Shown: in pieces, positions 8,779-17,127 of the stretch | How the letters are laid out: every line of letters starts with the position of its first letter | Numbering within the stretch: the stretch's first letter is position 1 | NCBI RefSeq assembly: GCF_001625445.1 | Contig: NZ_LWHG01000021.1 | Coordinates: 310,001 to 374,000 of the forward strand | Reading direction: 5' to 3' | DNA from: Haladaptatus sp. R4 | Lineage (GTDB): Archaea; Halobacteriota; Halobacteria; Halobacteriales; Haladaptataceae | DNA length: 64,000 nt | Program-made: the position numbers and the translations under genes | Notes under the pieces: model-generated | The model's input: the letters and a program-made list of their open reading frames with translations, nothing else | The model's database searches: none | Told to the model about the DNA's origin: nothing

Positions 8779-9125
8779 GATGCGTGGGTCGTCGTCACGA
8801 CGGGACAACCCAAATCGTCCCCCTGACCGCGCCCCGCCTTGGACGGACAGTTGTCGGCGCTGTTCGGGACACCGTCCCGGTCGTCGTCGCGTCGTTGCGT
8901 CGTCGTCCCAGTTCCAGTCCCGGTTTCGTTTCCGGTCTTGGTCCCGGAACTCGTTTCAGTCCGGTGGTGATCGGTCGGCGGCGGCGTGTAGTGGACGGTC
9001 GGTTTTGCCTGTGTGTCCTGCTGATGGGTCGTTCGATACGCCATAACCCCCGACGCGAAGACGAGCGAGGCGACCACCACCACCAGCGCGATCAGCGTCC
9101 GACGACGCTTAGCGGACGTGTCCAT
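8775..9125 (-). CDS. Membrane-anchored protein with thrombospondin type 3-like calcium repeat
   Basis: A 116-residue protein with one N-terminal membrane anchor (LIALVVVVASLVFASGVMA), a long Thr/Gly/Ser/His-rich linker, and a C-terminal TSP3-like motif DDDRDGVPNSADNCPSKAG followed by a second Cys (DDLGCPV); the Asp residues are the expected calcium ligands. The ATG at 9125 is chosen because it starts the anchor directly and overlaps the 3' end of apbE by 17 bases. It is the middle gene of the apbE operon, presumably facing outside the cell. It has no clear ApbE target motif of the usual (S/T)GA(T/S) type. Confidence 0.75.
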   Translation of the reverse strand: MDTSAKRRRTLIALVVVVASLVFASGVMAYRTTHQQDTQAKPTVHYTPPPTDHHRTETSSGTKTGNETGTGTGTTTQRRDDDRDGVPNSADNCPSKAGRGQGDDLGCPVVTTTHAS

Positions 9126-10002
9126 CGAATCCCTCCGTTTCGTGAAAAACGCCCTGTCGGATGACAAGCGCCTCCGCACCCTCCCATCCCTCCGCCAAAC
9201 GAATCGCCTCGTCGGGCCGAAGCGCGGCGAGCGTGGTGGCGAGGGCGTCGGCTTCCATGCAGTCTCGACGAGCGACGACAGTCACGAGGTCGTTTCGTGA
9301 CCGGGTTCGCTTCTCGTTCGGGTTGTAGATGTGCTCGATACCGTCGCGGTTGCGTCGATAGCCGCCCGATGTAGCGACGTTCCACTCCGTCGAGAGGACG
9401 CGGAGGAGCGTCCCGGAATCGTCCGGGCTCTCGATACCGACCGGTCCGGTCGGCCGTGCGATGTCGCCGCCGCCGTCCACGAACCCGCGTCGGCCGACGC
9501 CCGAGAGCGCCTCCCGTGATCGGTCCACGATGTACCCTTTAGCGAGTCCGTTGCAATCGAGCGGTCCGTCGGTCCGCACGGTGTCCCCATCGACCGTCAC
9601 GGACGACGGTTCGAACGTCGGGTCCGGCGCTGTCGAATCCTCCCCACGGATGTACGCTTTCACCTCGTGTTCGACGGCACCGTGACGGATGTCGAAGACA
9701 CCGCCAGTTCGGTCGTAGTACGCCAATCCGCGGCGAACGATTCGCGCGACGTGACCGTTCGTGACGCTCCCCGTTCGATTCAACTCGGCGATGTGACTCG
9801 ATTCGTCGAACGCGTTCAGTTCCCGCTCCAATCGAAGCGCCGCTTCCTTCGCTCGTTCACAGGCGGAGGTCGCACGGACGCCGTCGGCACCGATGCGAAA
9901 CGTCGTATCACAGCAGTGGAAGGACGTACTGGCTCCGCCGACCGTTCCGTACAGTCGGTCCGTGGACGCCGCCAGCCGAGCGCGTATCGGAGGCCGATGC
10001 AT
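9109..10002 (-). CDS. apbE: FAD:protein FMN transferase, ApbE family
   Basis: Transfers FMN from FAD to a Thr/Ser side chain of target proteins, making covalently flavinylated electron carriers. The 297-residue protein contains the ApbE motifs LDCNGLAKGYIVD (flavin and metal binding), FVDGGGDIA, and the C-terminal DALATTLAAL. The start at 10002 (MHRPPIRARL) follows an in-frame TTG; no signal peptide or lipobox is visible, so it is probably cytoplasmic, unlike many bacterial ApbE lipoproteins. It heads an operon with a calcium-repeat membrane protein and a di-heme-type membrane protein, and its flavinylation target is not obvious among them. Confidence 0.88.
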   Translation of the reverse strand: MHRPPIRARLAASTDRLYGTVGGASTSFHCCDTTFRIGADGVRATSACERAKEAALRLERELNAFDESSHIAELNRTGSVTNGHVARIVRRGLAYYDRTGGVFDIRHGAVEHEVKAYIRGEDSTAPDPTFEPSSVTVDGDTVRTDGPLDCNGLAKGYIVDRSREALSGVGRRGFVDGGGDIARPTGPVGIESPDDSGTLLRVLSTEWNVATSGGYRRNRDGIEHIYNPNEKRTRSRNDLVTVVARRDCMEADALATTLAALRPDEAIRLAEGWEGAEALVIRQGVFHETEGFDGHVR

Positions 10003-10111
10003 GTCCAAGTATTCAAAAGCTGGAAGGATATCGATTCGCGTCCATTCATCGAACCGTCAAACGACGTCAGTCCACCCAAGAGCGACGTCCATCCGGCCAA
10101 TCAGCAATCGG

Positions 10112-10236
10112 CCATCCGTCGAATTTCCACCATCTATCCGATCATCGACCATCCGTCGAATTTCCACCATCTATCCGATCATCGACCATCCGTCGAATTT
10201 CCACCATCTATCCGATCATCGACCATCCGTCCGATC
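10112..10236. repeat. Three perfect 37-bp tandem repeats plus a partial copy
   Basis: The 37-base unit starting ccatccgtcgaatttccacc occurs three times without a mismatch at 10112-10148, 10149-10185 and 10186-10222, followed by a truncated fourth copy (ccatccgtccgatca). The repeats sit between the 3' end of acs and the start of apbE, both on the minus strand, so they lie upstream of apbE. There are no spacers, so this is not a CRISPR array. It may be a binding-site array or a slippage-generated minisatellite. Confidence 0.9.
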
Positions 10237-10267
10237 ACCGAAACAGAAACTGTGCCCGAGAACGGGA

Positions 10268-12313
10268 TCAGTTCGCTTCTTCGAGCCTATCGAGCGCGTC
10301 GGGGTTCTCGATGCTGGACATGTCTCCCAAGTCCTCGCCCGTGTAGGCCGCCTCGATGGCTCGGCGGATGATTTTCCCGGACTGCGTTTTCGGGAATTCG
10401 TCCACGAAGAGGACTTCTCGGGGACGGAACGGCTTGCCGAGTTCCTCGCCGACCTGCTCGCGGAGTTCGGAACGCAGGTCATCGGATTCCTCGACATCCG
10501 ATTCGAGTATGACGTAGGAGATGACGGCCTGTCCGGTCGTGTCGTCCGGAACGCCGACGGCGGCGGCCTGGTTCACCGCGTCGTGGTCCATCAGCGCGCC
10601 CTCGACTTCCGCGGGGCCGACTTTCCGACCGGCAACGTTGATGGCGTCGTCCGAACGCCCGTGGAGGAACCAGAAGCCGTCCTCGTCCTTCTGTGCCCAG
10701 TCGCCGTGGTTCCACATGTCGTCGAACCGCGACCAGTAGGTGTCCAGATAGCGTTCGTCGCCCGACCAGAGCGACTTCGTCATCGACGGACAGGAGTCGC
10801 GGGCGACGAGATAGCCGCGTTCGTGGGCGTCGGCGACGGATTCGCCCTTCGCGTTCACGATGTCGATGTTCATGCCGAGCCCCGGCCCGCCGAGCGTACA
10901 TGGTTTGAGCGGCTGTGTCGGCATGGGCATCAGGAAGCAGCCACAGATTTCGGTGCCGCCGGAGATGTTGATGATGGGCGCTTCGCTTCCGCCGACGTTC
11001 TCGTAGAACCACAGCCACGATTCCGGGTCCCACGGTTCGCCGGTCGAACCGAGCAGTCGCAGCGAGGAGAGGTCGTAGTCGTCCAACCACTCGTCGTCTC
11101 CGGAACCGTCGGTTCCGGATGGCTCGTCGGACCGCGTCCGACCACTGCCGTACCCGCGGAGCGCTCGAATCGCGGTCGGCGAGATGCCGAAGACGGTCAG
11201 GCCGTGGCGGTCGATCATGTCCCAGAAGCGGTCGGGTTCGGGGTAGTCGGGCGCCCCTTCGTACATAAAAATCGTGCCGCCGAAGGCGTGGTTGCCGATG
11301 AGCGTCCACGGACCCATCATCCATCCGATGTCGGAGACCCAGAAGAATCGGTCGGCGTCCTTGTGATCGAAACCGAAGTAAATCTCCTTCGCACACTGCA
11401 TCAACTGTCCGGCGTGCGTGTGGACGATTCCCTTCGGTTTCCCCGTCGTCCCCGAGGAGTAGAGGAGCATCGATTCGTCGCTCGAATCGAGTTCCTTCGT
11501 CTCGTACTCGTCGTCCGCTTCGAGGACCGCTTCGTTCCATCGTTCGTCGCGCTCGTCGTCCCAGGGAATATCCGCCCGCACCTCCGAGGCACTGCCTGCC
11601 TCGCTACCCAGTCGCTCGTAGACGATGGTGTGCTCGACGTGGCCCGCTTCCGCGATGGCCTCGTCGGCGGTGTCCTTCAGAACGACCTCGCTGCCACGGC
11701 GGTAGAAGCCGTCGCCGGTGAACAGCACGGAACATTCGGAATCCTCGATGCGGGTCGCGGTGGCGTCGGTGCCGAACCCGGAAAAGATCGGCACCGCGAT
11801 CGCGCCGACTTTGAAACAGCCGTAGAGGATGGAGATGACCTCGGGGACCATCGGCATGTACAGGCCGACGGTGTCGCCTTTCTCGATGCCGCGCGCGGAG
11901 AGCGCGTTGGCGACCATGTTCGCCTCGCGGTACAGTTCGTGATAGGTGATCTCCCGAACGTCACCCGGTTCCCCTTCCCAGATGCAGGCGACCTTGTTCC
12001 GGGTCGGGCTATCGACCCGCGCGTATCGGTCGAGGGTGTTGTGCGCGATGTTGATCTTGCCGCCGGGGTACCAGTCCGAGAACTGTGGTCCCTCGCTGTC
12101 GTCACGAACCGCGTCGTACTCCTCGTAAAAATCGATGTCGAGGTAGTCCACCAGTTCGTCCCAGAACCAATCCACTTCTCCGCAGGTGCGCTCGATGAGT
12201 TCGTCGTAGTCATCGATGTCGTGTTCCTGCATGAATTCCCAGACGTTCGTGGATTCCACGAACTCCCGTGACGGTTCGTGGACGATTTCGTCTACGTCCG
12301 CAAGTGTGTCCAT
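10268..12313 (-). CDS. acs: Acetyl-CoA synthetase (AMP-forming)
   Basis: Activates acetate or a close short-chain acid to its CoA thioester with ATP. The 681-residue protein has the Acs N-terminal domain, the nucleotide motif YSSGTTGKPKG (about residue 285), the adenylate motif ISGGTEI, the hinge around GRSDDAINVAGRKVGP, and the C-terminal lysine motif FPKTQSGKIIRR, whose Lys is needed for adenylation. The ATG at 12313 is preceded by ggaggt eight bases upstream, an unusually strong Shine-Dalgarno site for a haloarchaeon. The frame stays open further upstream only because it meets the frameshifted zinc-finger gene. An insertion rich in Asp/Gly (about residues 400-415) is unremarkable. Confidence 0.95.
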   Translation of the reverse strand: MDTLADVDEIVHEPSREFVESTNVWEFMQEHDIDDYDELIERTCGEVDWFWDELVDYLDIDFYEEYDAVRDDSEGPQFSDWYPGGKINIAHNTLDRYARVDSPTRNKVACIWEGEPGDVREITYHELYREANMVANALSARGIEKGDTVGLYMPMVPEVISILYGCFKVGAIAVPIFSGFGTDATATRIEDSECSVLFTGDGFYRRGSEVVLKDTADEAIAEAGHVEHTIVYERLGSEAGSASEVRADIPWDDERDERWNEAVLEADDEYETKELDSSDESMLLYSSGTTGKPKGIVHTHAGQLMQCAKEIYFGFDHKDADRFFWVSDIGWMMGPWTLIGNHAFGGTIFMYEGAPDYPEPDRFWDMIDRHGLTVFGISPTAIRALRGYGSGRTRSDEPSGTDGSGDDEWLDDYDLSSLRLLGSTGEPWDPESWLWFYENVGGSEAPIINISGGTEICGCFLMPMPTQPLKPCTLGGPGLGMNIDIVNAKGESVADAHERGYLVARDSCPSMTKSLWSGDERYLDTYWSRFDDMWNHGDWAQKDEDGFWFLHGRSDDAINVAGRKVGPAEVEGALMDHDAVNQAAAVGVPDDTTGQAVISYVILESDVEESDDLRSELREQVGEELGKPFRPREVLFVDEFPKTQSGKIIRRAIEAAYTGEDLGDMSSIENPDALDRLEEAN

Positions 12314-12315
12314 AT

Positions 12316-12326
12316 CATGACCTCCG
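12316..12326 (-). promoter_or_regulatory. Strong Shine-Dalgarno site for acs
   Basis: On the minus strand ggaggtcatgat precedes the acs ATG at 12313. The full ggaggt core at optimal distance decides this start and shows that acs mRNA has a leader, unlike the many leaderless genes around it. Confidence 0.6.
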
Positions 12327-12371
12327 TGTGGCAAGGATTGCGCACCCGCCTCAAAATAGTTTGTTACCTCC

Positions 12372-12682
12372 TCAGAGTAGTTCGCTCGCGTTCCCCTCGT
12401 CGAGGCGGGAGACGACTTGCTTGAGGTCGGCGGACTCCTCGATTTCGTCGCGGACGCGCTCGCGCGAGCGTACGTCGCTCGAATCGGCATCGTAGGCGCG
12501 GACGTACTCGGCCCGGGAGTGGTCGTCGAAGGCGTGGCGGATGGCGAAGTATCCGTCGGGGACGACGTCCCGCAGACTTTGCACTCCCGTCGTTCGTGCT
12601 CGGTCGTCTGATGGACGATGGCGTCCTCGACGCTGGCGAACCGTTCCCCACAGCCGTCGATGTCACATTCCCAAGCGCTCAT
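12372..12682 (-). pseudogene. Zinc-finger protein (DUF7565-like), split by a one-base deletion
   Basis: The start at 12682 encodes MSAWECDIDGCGERFASVED..., a C2H2 finger (Cys, Cys, then His and His in HQTTEH), then RRECKVCG. After the codons for Cys-Gly-Thr the frame changes; one missing base near 12566-12567 moves the natural continuation VVPDGYFAIRHAFDDHSR into another frame, which runs to a stop at 12372. The total length of 311 bases becomes a whole number of codons when one base is restored (103 residues). The two halves together look like the small haloarchaeal two-finger DUF7565 proteins. It lies 58 bases upstream of acs on the same strand. Real loss or sequencing error cannot be told apart here. 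Confidence 0.8.
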
Positions 12683-12918
12683 GTGTTGATTCTCTAATTC
12701 CCATGATATAATTGTTTCTTGCTCGTCATCCGGCGGTCGTTCGAATCGCGCTCGGCGATTCGATTGGCACGTCCTCCCGTGAGTCCCCTTATTTCGAGGA
12801 CTACGCACCGACGAACCCGGAAACCGACGCCGGGAGAACTCGTCACTATCGTTCGTTCGATCAAGCAGATGATACCGAAACCAGAACCACTATCGTTCGA
12901 CCGCCGAAATATCCTTTC

Positions 12919-13683
12919 GTGACCGACCGCGACGGATTCAGGGTGGACATGCACGTCAAAGTGCTGGACGAAAAGGTCGTCAAACGGGCGAAAGAACGCG
13001 GCCTCGACGCGCTGGTGTACGCGCCACATTTCGTGCGACTCCCCGAAATTCGTCAACGTGCGGAAGAATTCTCCGACGACGAGTTGCTCATCGTCCCCGC
13101 TCGCGAGGTGTTCACCGGAACGTGGCGGAACCGAAAACACGTCCTGGCGATCGGATTGGACGACCCCGTCCCCGATTTCATCTCGCTCACGGCGGCGATG
13201 GAGGAGTTCGATAGCCAGGACGCCGCCGTCCTGATTCCCCATCCGGAGTTCTTCAGCGTGGGCGTTACGGAGACGGACATCCGCGTCCACGCCGACGTCA
13301 TCCACGCCGTGGAAACCTACAACCCCAAACATTGGGACCGACACAACCGCCGAGCGAAGGAAATCGTCAAGAACACCGGAAAGCCCGCGTTCGGGTCGTC
13401 GTACGCACACCTCCGTGGAACCATCGGGGAAGTGTGGACGGCGTTCGATGAGGACATCGAAACCGAGGACGAACTCGTCGAACGACTCCGGGCGAGGAAC
13501 ACGACGCGAGTCCTCCATCGGACGGGGCGGAGCCACGAACTCCGCCGCCGACTGGAGTTCTCACACCTCGGGTACGAGAACTCGTGGAAAAAGATCGACC
13601 GCCTCGTCCTCTCGGGGATGGAAGCCACGCATCCCGACCACGAAGCGTACGGCGGGAAGTTCGACGACAGAAGCGTGTACTGA
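12919..13683 (+). CDS. PHP-domain phosphoesterase-like protein
   Basis: Predicted metal-dependent phosphoesterase of the PHP superfamily, 254 residues. Recognisable PHP elements are VDMHVKVLD, LDALVYAPHF, IVPAREVFTG, VLIPHPEFFS and GKPAFGSSYAH near the end of the fold; the first metal motif reads DMHVK rather than the usual HxH, so metal binding may be altered. A GTG at 12919 gives MTDRDGFRVDMHV; the ATG at 12949 is an alternative start. It is divergent from the zinc-finger/acs group and convergent with the membrane hydrolase gene. Substrate unknown. Confidence 0.82.
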   Translation: MTDRDGFRVDMHVKVLDEKVVKRAKERGLDALVYAPHFVRLPEIRQRAEEFSDDELLIVPAREVFTGTWRNRKHVLAIGLDDPVPDFISLTAAMEEFDSQDAAVLIPHPEFFSVGVTETDIRVHADVIHAVETYNPKHWDRHNRRAKEIVKNTGKPAFGSSYAHLRGTIGEVWTAFDEDIETEDELVERLRARNTTRVLHRTGRSHELRRRLEFSHLGYENSWKKIDRLVLSGMEATHPDHEAYGGKFDDRSVY

Positions 13684-13701
13684 ACGGTCGTTTTTCGAGC
13701 G

Positions 13702-14181
13702 CTATTGAAGGCCGACTGCGGTCATCCCCGTGTCGATGAGGAATTGACCGTTGACGATCACTGCGGCGACGACGAGTTCGAACACCGTCACCGCGAGCGT
13801 GACCATCGTGGCGTAGCTACTGGAAACCGAGACGCCGAACGGCGCGCCGAACTCGCGTTCGTACGGGTAAAACAGCGCCAGACCGCGTTTGCTCCCGAGC
13901 ATGTCGAGGGCGTAGTGGGTGAGGACGCCGATCCAGACGTATTGCAGGTTGCCGAACACCATCGGGAAGAAGTAAAACAGCGCGAGAATCGGGAGGTTGT
14001 GGAGCGTCTTCCGGTGTTTGCCGAAGGCTGTATCCACGTCCGGAAAGAGCGCGCCGAGGATGACCGGAACGCCGACCGCCACGATGGAGTAGAACGTCTC
14101 CACGTCACCCGACGGATGGAGAACGTATCCGAGTCCGATGCTGAGAAGTGCCGCATTCAATACGTGTTCTTTCCGATTCAT
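13702..14181 (-). CDS. Membrane-bound metal-dependent hydrolase, YdjM/DUF457 family
   Basis: A 159-residue membrane protein with about four helices. The family pattern is clear: NRKEHVLNAALL at the N terminus, GALFPDVDTAFGKHRKTLHNL (first 20 residues only matter: the Asp-x-Asp and His-Arg-x2-Leu-His), and GVLTHYALDML with a conserved His and Asp, together the proposed metal ligands of LexA-binding inner-membrane hydrolase-like proteins. The ATG at 14181 starts MNRKEHV; an upstream in-frame start would add ten unlikely residues. It follows the PncC-type gene on the same strand by 41 bases. Its biochemical role is not established. Confidence 0.87.
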   Translation of the reverse strand: MNRKEHVLNAALLSIGLGYVLHPSGDVETFYSIVAVGVPVILGALFPDVDTAFGKHRKTLHNLPILALFYFFPMVFGNLQYVWIGVLTHYALDMLGSKRGLALFYPYEREFGAPFGVSVSSSYATMVTLAVTVFELVVAAVIVNGQFLIDTGMTAVGLQ

Positions 14182-14222
14182 TTGGTTGCAGGTCCCACCC
14201 CGCAATATCAAGGTTTTCCCTT

Positions 14223-14726
14223 TTACTCCAGTTCGTCGAGGAGGTCCGAAAGGGCTCGATTCGCTATTTTACGCTTGATCTCCTGTCGAGAGCCGTCGAA
14301 CTCGTACCGAGCGACCACCGAGTAGGATTCCGCGCTTCCCCACTCACCCGCGTAGGCCACGCCGATGAAGACTGTTCCGACGGGCTTTTCGTCGGTACCA
14401 CCGGTCGGTCCGGCGATTCCGGTCGTGGCGACGCCCCACGTCGTCCCCGCGACGTCGCGCACGCCGCGGGCCATCGCTCGGGCAACGGGTTCGCTGACGG
14501 CACCGTGCTCGTCCAGCGCTTCGCGGGTGACGCCGACGTGACGCATCTTCGCGTCGTAGGAGTACGTGACGAGACCCCTGTCAAAGTAGTCGCTCGACCC
14601 CGGAACGTCGGTCAGGAGCGACCCGATGAGGCCGCCAGTACAGGATTCGGCGGTTGCAACCGTCGCGTTCGATTCACGGAGGGCGTCCCCGACTCGCCGT
14701 TCGATTGGTTGGTCGTCCGTGCTCAT
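14223..14726 (-). CDS. pncC: Nicotinamide-nucleotide amidohydrolase (CinA C-terminal domain, PncC type)
   Basis: Single-domain CinA protein that deamidates nicotinamide mononucleotide in pyridine-nucleotide recycling. The 167 residues cover only the amidase domain: TVATAESCTGGLIGSLLT holds the catalytic Ser-Cys-Thr-Gly-Gly loop, and YSYDAKMRHVGV, ARGVRDVAGTTWGVATTGIAG and GPTGGTDEKPVGTVFIG follow as in the family. The N-terminal CinA pyrophosphatase domain is absent, as is normal for stand-alone PncC. It lies between the ABC exporter and the DUF457 gene, all on the minus strand. Confidence 0.93.
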   Translation of the reverse strand: MSTDDQPIERRVGDALRESNATVATAESCTGGLIGSLLTDVPGSSDYFDRGLVTYSYDAKMRHVGVTREALDEHGAVSEPVARAMARGVRDVAGTTWGVATTGIAGPTGGTDEKPVGTVFIGVAYAGEWGSAESYSVVARYEFDGSRQEIKRKIANRALSDLLDELE

Positions 14727-14801
14727 GGAGAGGGAGAGGAGGCGCGAAAAAAAGAAACCCGCGGGTCGATTTCCAACGCGAGACGGAAAGCAAGACGATG
14801 A

Positions 14802-16676
14802 TTACCTGGCCGGAATCTCTTCGAGCATCCCGGCTTGGACGCCCCAGAGGTCCGCGTACAGGCCGTCCTCGGCGAGCAGTTCGCCGTGCGTTCCTCGCTC
14901 GACTACGCGACCGTCTTCGAGGACGAGGATGGTTTCGGCGTTCTTGATGGTCGAGAGGCGGTGTGCGATGGCGAGCACGGTTCGGTCCGCCAGCAGCGCG
15001 TCGAGACTCTGCTGGATGCGGAGTTCTGTCTCCGTGTCCACGTCGCTGGTCGCCTCGTCGAGGATGAGCACGGCCGGGTTCTGAAGCAGGATACGGGCGA
15101 TGCCGACACGCTGACGCTGACCGCCGGACAGTTTCACACCTCGCTCGCCGACTTCCGTATCGTAGCCGTCCGGCAATTCCTCGATGAACTCGTGAGCCTG
15201 TGCGGCTTTCGCGGCCTCGATGACTTCCGCTCGGGTCGCGTCGAACGTCCCGTACGCGATGTTCTCGCCGACGGTCCCGGCGAAGAGGAACGTCTCCTGA
15301 CTGACGTAGCCGACCGATTCGCGGAGACTGGAAAGCGACACCTCCGTGATGTCCTGCCCGTCGAGTCGAATCGTCCCGTCGTTCACGTCGTAGAGACGCA
15401 AGAGGAGTTTCAGTATCGTGGACTTCCCCGCACCCGTCGGGCCGACGAGCGCGAGGGTTTCGCCGCCGCCCACCTCGAAGCTCACGTCCTCCACGACGGT
15501 CTCCTCGTCGTCGTAGCCGAACGTCACGTCCTCGTACTCCACGACGCCCTCCGAAACGTCGATATCTGGCGCGTCGTCATCGGTTTCGAGGGCGCTCGGT
15601 TCGTCCATCAGTCCGAAGATTCGTTCGGAGGACGCGACCGCCTGCTGGTACATGTTGATCAGCTGACCGAACTGCGCGAGCGGCCAGATGAACCGTTGGC
15701 TCAGGACGATGAACGTGACGAACGCGCCGGGACTCAGATCGCCCGAGAAGACGAACGGCGCGCCGCCCAGCACCCATAGCCCGCCGACGGCGAACGTGAG
15801 GATGAAACCGAACCCGGCGCTCAACTCCAGTCCGGGGAAGAACGTGATCCGGGTTCGAATGGCGTCCCAGTTCGTGTCGTAGTACTCCCTAGACGAATCC
15901 GTCACGCGGTCGAACTCGTAATCTTCAGCGCTGCTCGCCTTGATCACCTCGATACCACCGAGGTTGTTCTCCAGTCGAGCATTGAGTCGGCCGACGGTCG
16001 AGCGCACCTCGGAGTACTTCGGTTGGATGATCTGAACGAACTTGTAGGTGAAGAGCGCGACGAGTGGCACCGTCACGAGCGTCACCAACGCGAGTTGGAA
16101 GTTTTTCGACGCGAGGATGACGGTGACGCCGACCACGGTGATTCCGATCTGAGTCATCACGTTCAGTCCGCCGTTGAGGAACTGTTCGAGGCGGTTCACG
16201 TCATTATTGAGGATGCTCATCAGTTCGCCCGTCTGCTTCTCGGCGAAGAACCCGAGGTCCAACCGCTGCATGGCGTCGTAGGTATCGCTTCGGACTTCGT
16301 GCTGGATGGATTGGGCGAACTCATTGAGACCCCACCCTTTGGCCAATCCGCCGAGCGCACTCCCGACGAAGGAGAGGGTTATCAGCCCCACGGTGAACCA
16401 AAGCTGAGCGAAGTGGTCCGTAGGGATCCACGACTGTGGTATCAAGGGCAACCGATACGGTTGCGGGTTCTGTACCGGAAATATCGCATCGAGTGCAATG
16501 CCGAGGAGAACCGGCGGCAGGAGCGAGAGCAGGTGCGCGGCGAGGCTGGCCACGACTCCGACTGACAGGGGAAACCAGTGTTCCCGGCCGTAGGTTCCGA
16601 ACAGTCGTCGAATCGGCGAATCGACGCGCTCGCGTTGCTCGCTGAACTTTTCGTCTTCCTCTGTGTTATCCATCAT
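14802..16676 (-). CDS. ABC exporter, fused membrane and ATPase domains
   Basis: Half-transporter of the MsbA/multidrug type; 624 residues that should act as a homodimer. The six-helix membrane domain spans about residues 35-345. The ATPase domain follows with Walker A GPTGAGKST, Q-loop YVSQETFLF, signature LSGGQRQRVGIARILL, Walker B AVLILDEATSDVD and the switch His in IAHRLSTI; all catalytic residues are present. An ATG codon at 16673 is an equally possible start. The substrate (lipid or drug) is unknown. Upstream is a 450-base non-coding region shared with a divergent aminotransferase. Confidence 0.93.
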   Translation of the reverse strand: MMDNTEEDEKFSEQRERVDSPIRRLFGTYGREHWFPLSVGVVASLAAHLLSLLPPVLLGIALDAIFPVQNPQPYRLPLIPQSWIPTDHFAQLWFTVGLITLSFVGSALGGLAKGWGLNEFAQSIQHEVRSDTYDAMQRLDLGFFAEKQTGELMSILNNDVNRLEQFLNGGLNVMTQIGITVVGVTVILASKNFQLALVTLVTVPLVALFTYKFVQIIQPKYSEVRSTVGRLNARLENNLGGIEVIKASSAEDYEFDRVTDSSREYYDTNWDAIRTRITFFPGLELSAGFGFILTFAVGGLWVLGGAPFVFSGDLSPGAFVTFIVLSQRFIWPLAQFGQLINMYQQAVASSERIFGLMDEPSALETDDDAPDIDVSEGVVEYEDVTFGYDDEETVVEDVSFEVGGGETLALVGPTGAGKSTILKLLLRLYDVNDGTIRLDGQDITEVSLSSLRESVGYVSQETFLFAGTVGENIAYGTFDATRAEVIEAAKAAQAHEFIEELPDGYDTEVGERGVKLSGGQRQRVGIARILLQNPAVLILDEATSDVDTETELRIQQSLDALLADRTVLAIAHRLSTIKNAETILVLEDGRVVERGTHGELLAEDGLYADLWGVQAGMLEEIPAR

Positions 16677-17127
16677 TTCGTGTGTCGTTGTGGTGTGGGT
16701 GGTGTGATTTGCTGTTCGCCGTCCGTCCAGTGCCCACAGGATGTGATTCCACGAATCGGGCGGATGGACGACGGCGTTCGATGCGGAGACCTACCCGTGA
16801 CCGTCGAATCGGATACCCACGGATACGCGGCAGATCTATCGGTTGTCTGTCGGGCCGATGCCGTGGCTACGGCGTGCGAACACGCGATGAGAACTGTCGC
16901 CGCCACGGAGTGATTATAGGCGCCGTCGAGCGGCGCCGACCACTGTCAGTAGAGGATACGAACCGGCATCATCTTTCTTCATTCCTAATGAATTTCCTGA
17001 CAACATAAAGTCCAGTGTGACTATGGGATGCATACTCATACCGATCACCCATCGAACGAACCTCTTCCCGCGTTCGTCGCACTCCTCGTTGCGAAAGAAA
17101 CACTTGCCAGTACTGTGACCCTGAAGT
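16677..17127. other. 451-base divergent intergenic region
   Basis: No gene is convincing between the ABC exporter and the aminotransferase, which are divergent. It must hold both promoters, but no single TATA box stands out. A GC-rich hairpin is present: ggcgccg at 16919-16925 pairs with cggcgcc at 16931-16937 around a five-base loop. Confidence 0.5.

Noticed and set aside
8775-9125. Flavinylation target motif in the calcium-repeat protein
   Set aside because: SSGTKTG and GTGTGTTTQ are Thr-rich but lack the Gly-Ala-Thr core known for ApbE targets, so I do not claim it.
10112-10222. CRISPR array
   Set aside because: The 37-bp units are directly adjacent without spacers, and no cas gene is nearby.
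9893-12271. Long plus-strand open frame of about 790 codons opposite acs
   Set aside because: It is the antisense of acs and apbE. High GC creates long shadow frames here; codon and protein composition (Arg/Val-rich, not acidic) are not haloarchaeal.
12314-12808. N-terminal extension making acs an apparent 846-residue zinc-finger fusion
   Set aside because: The extension is the frameshifted zinc-finger gene; a strong Shine-Dalgarno site fixes the acs start at 12313.
16673-16906. Minus-strand frame upstream of the ABC exporter
   Set aside because: Composition is not typical and it runs into the exporter start; better explained as promoter DNA.
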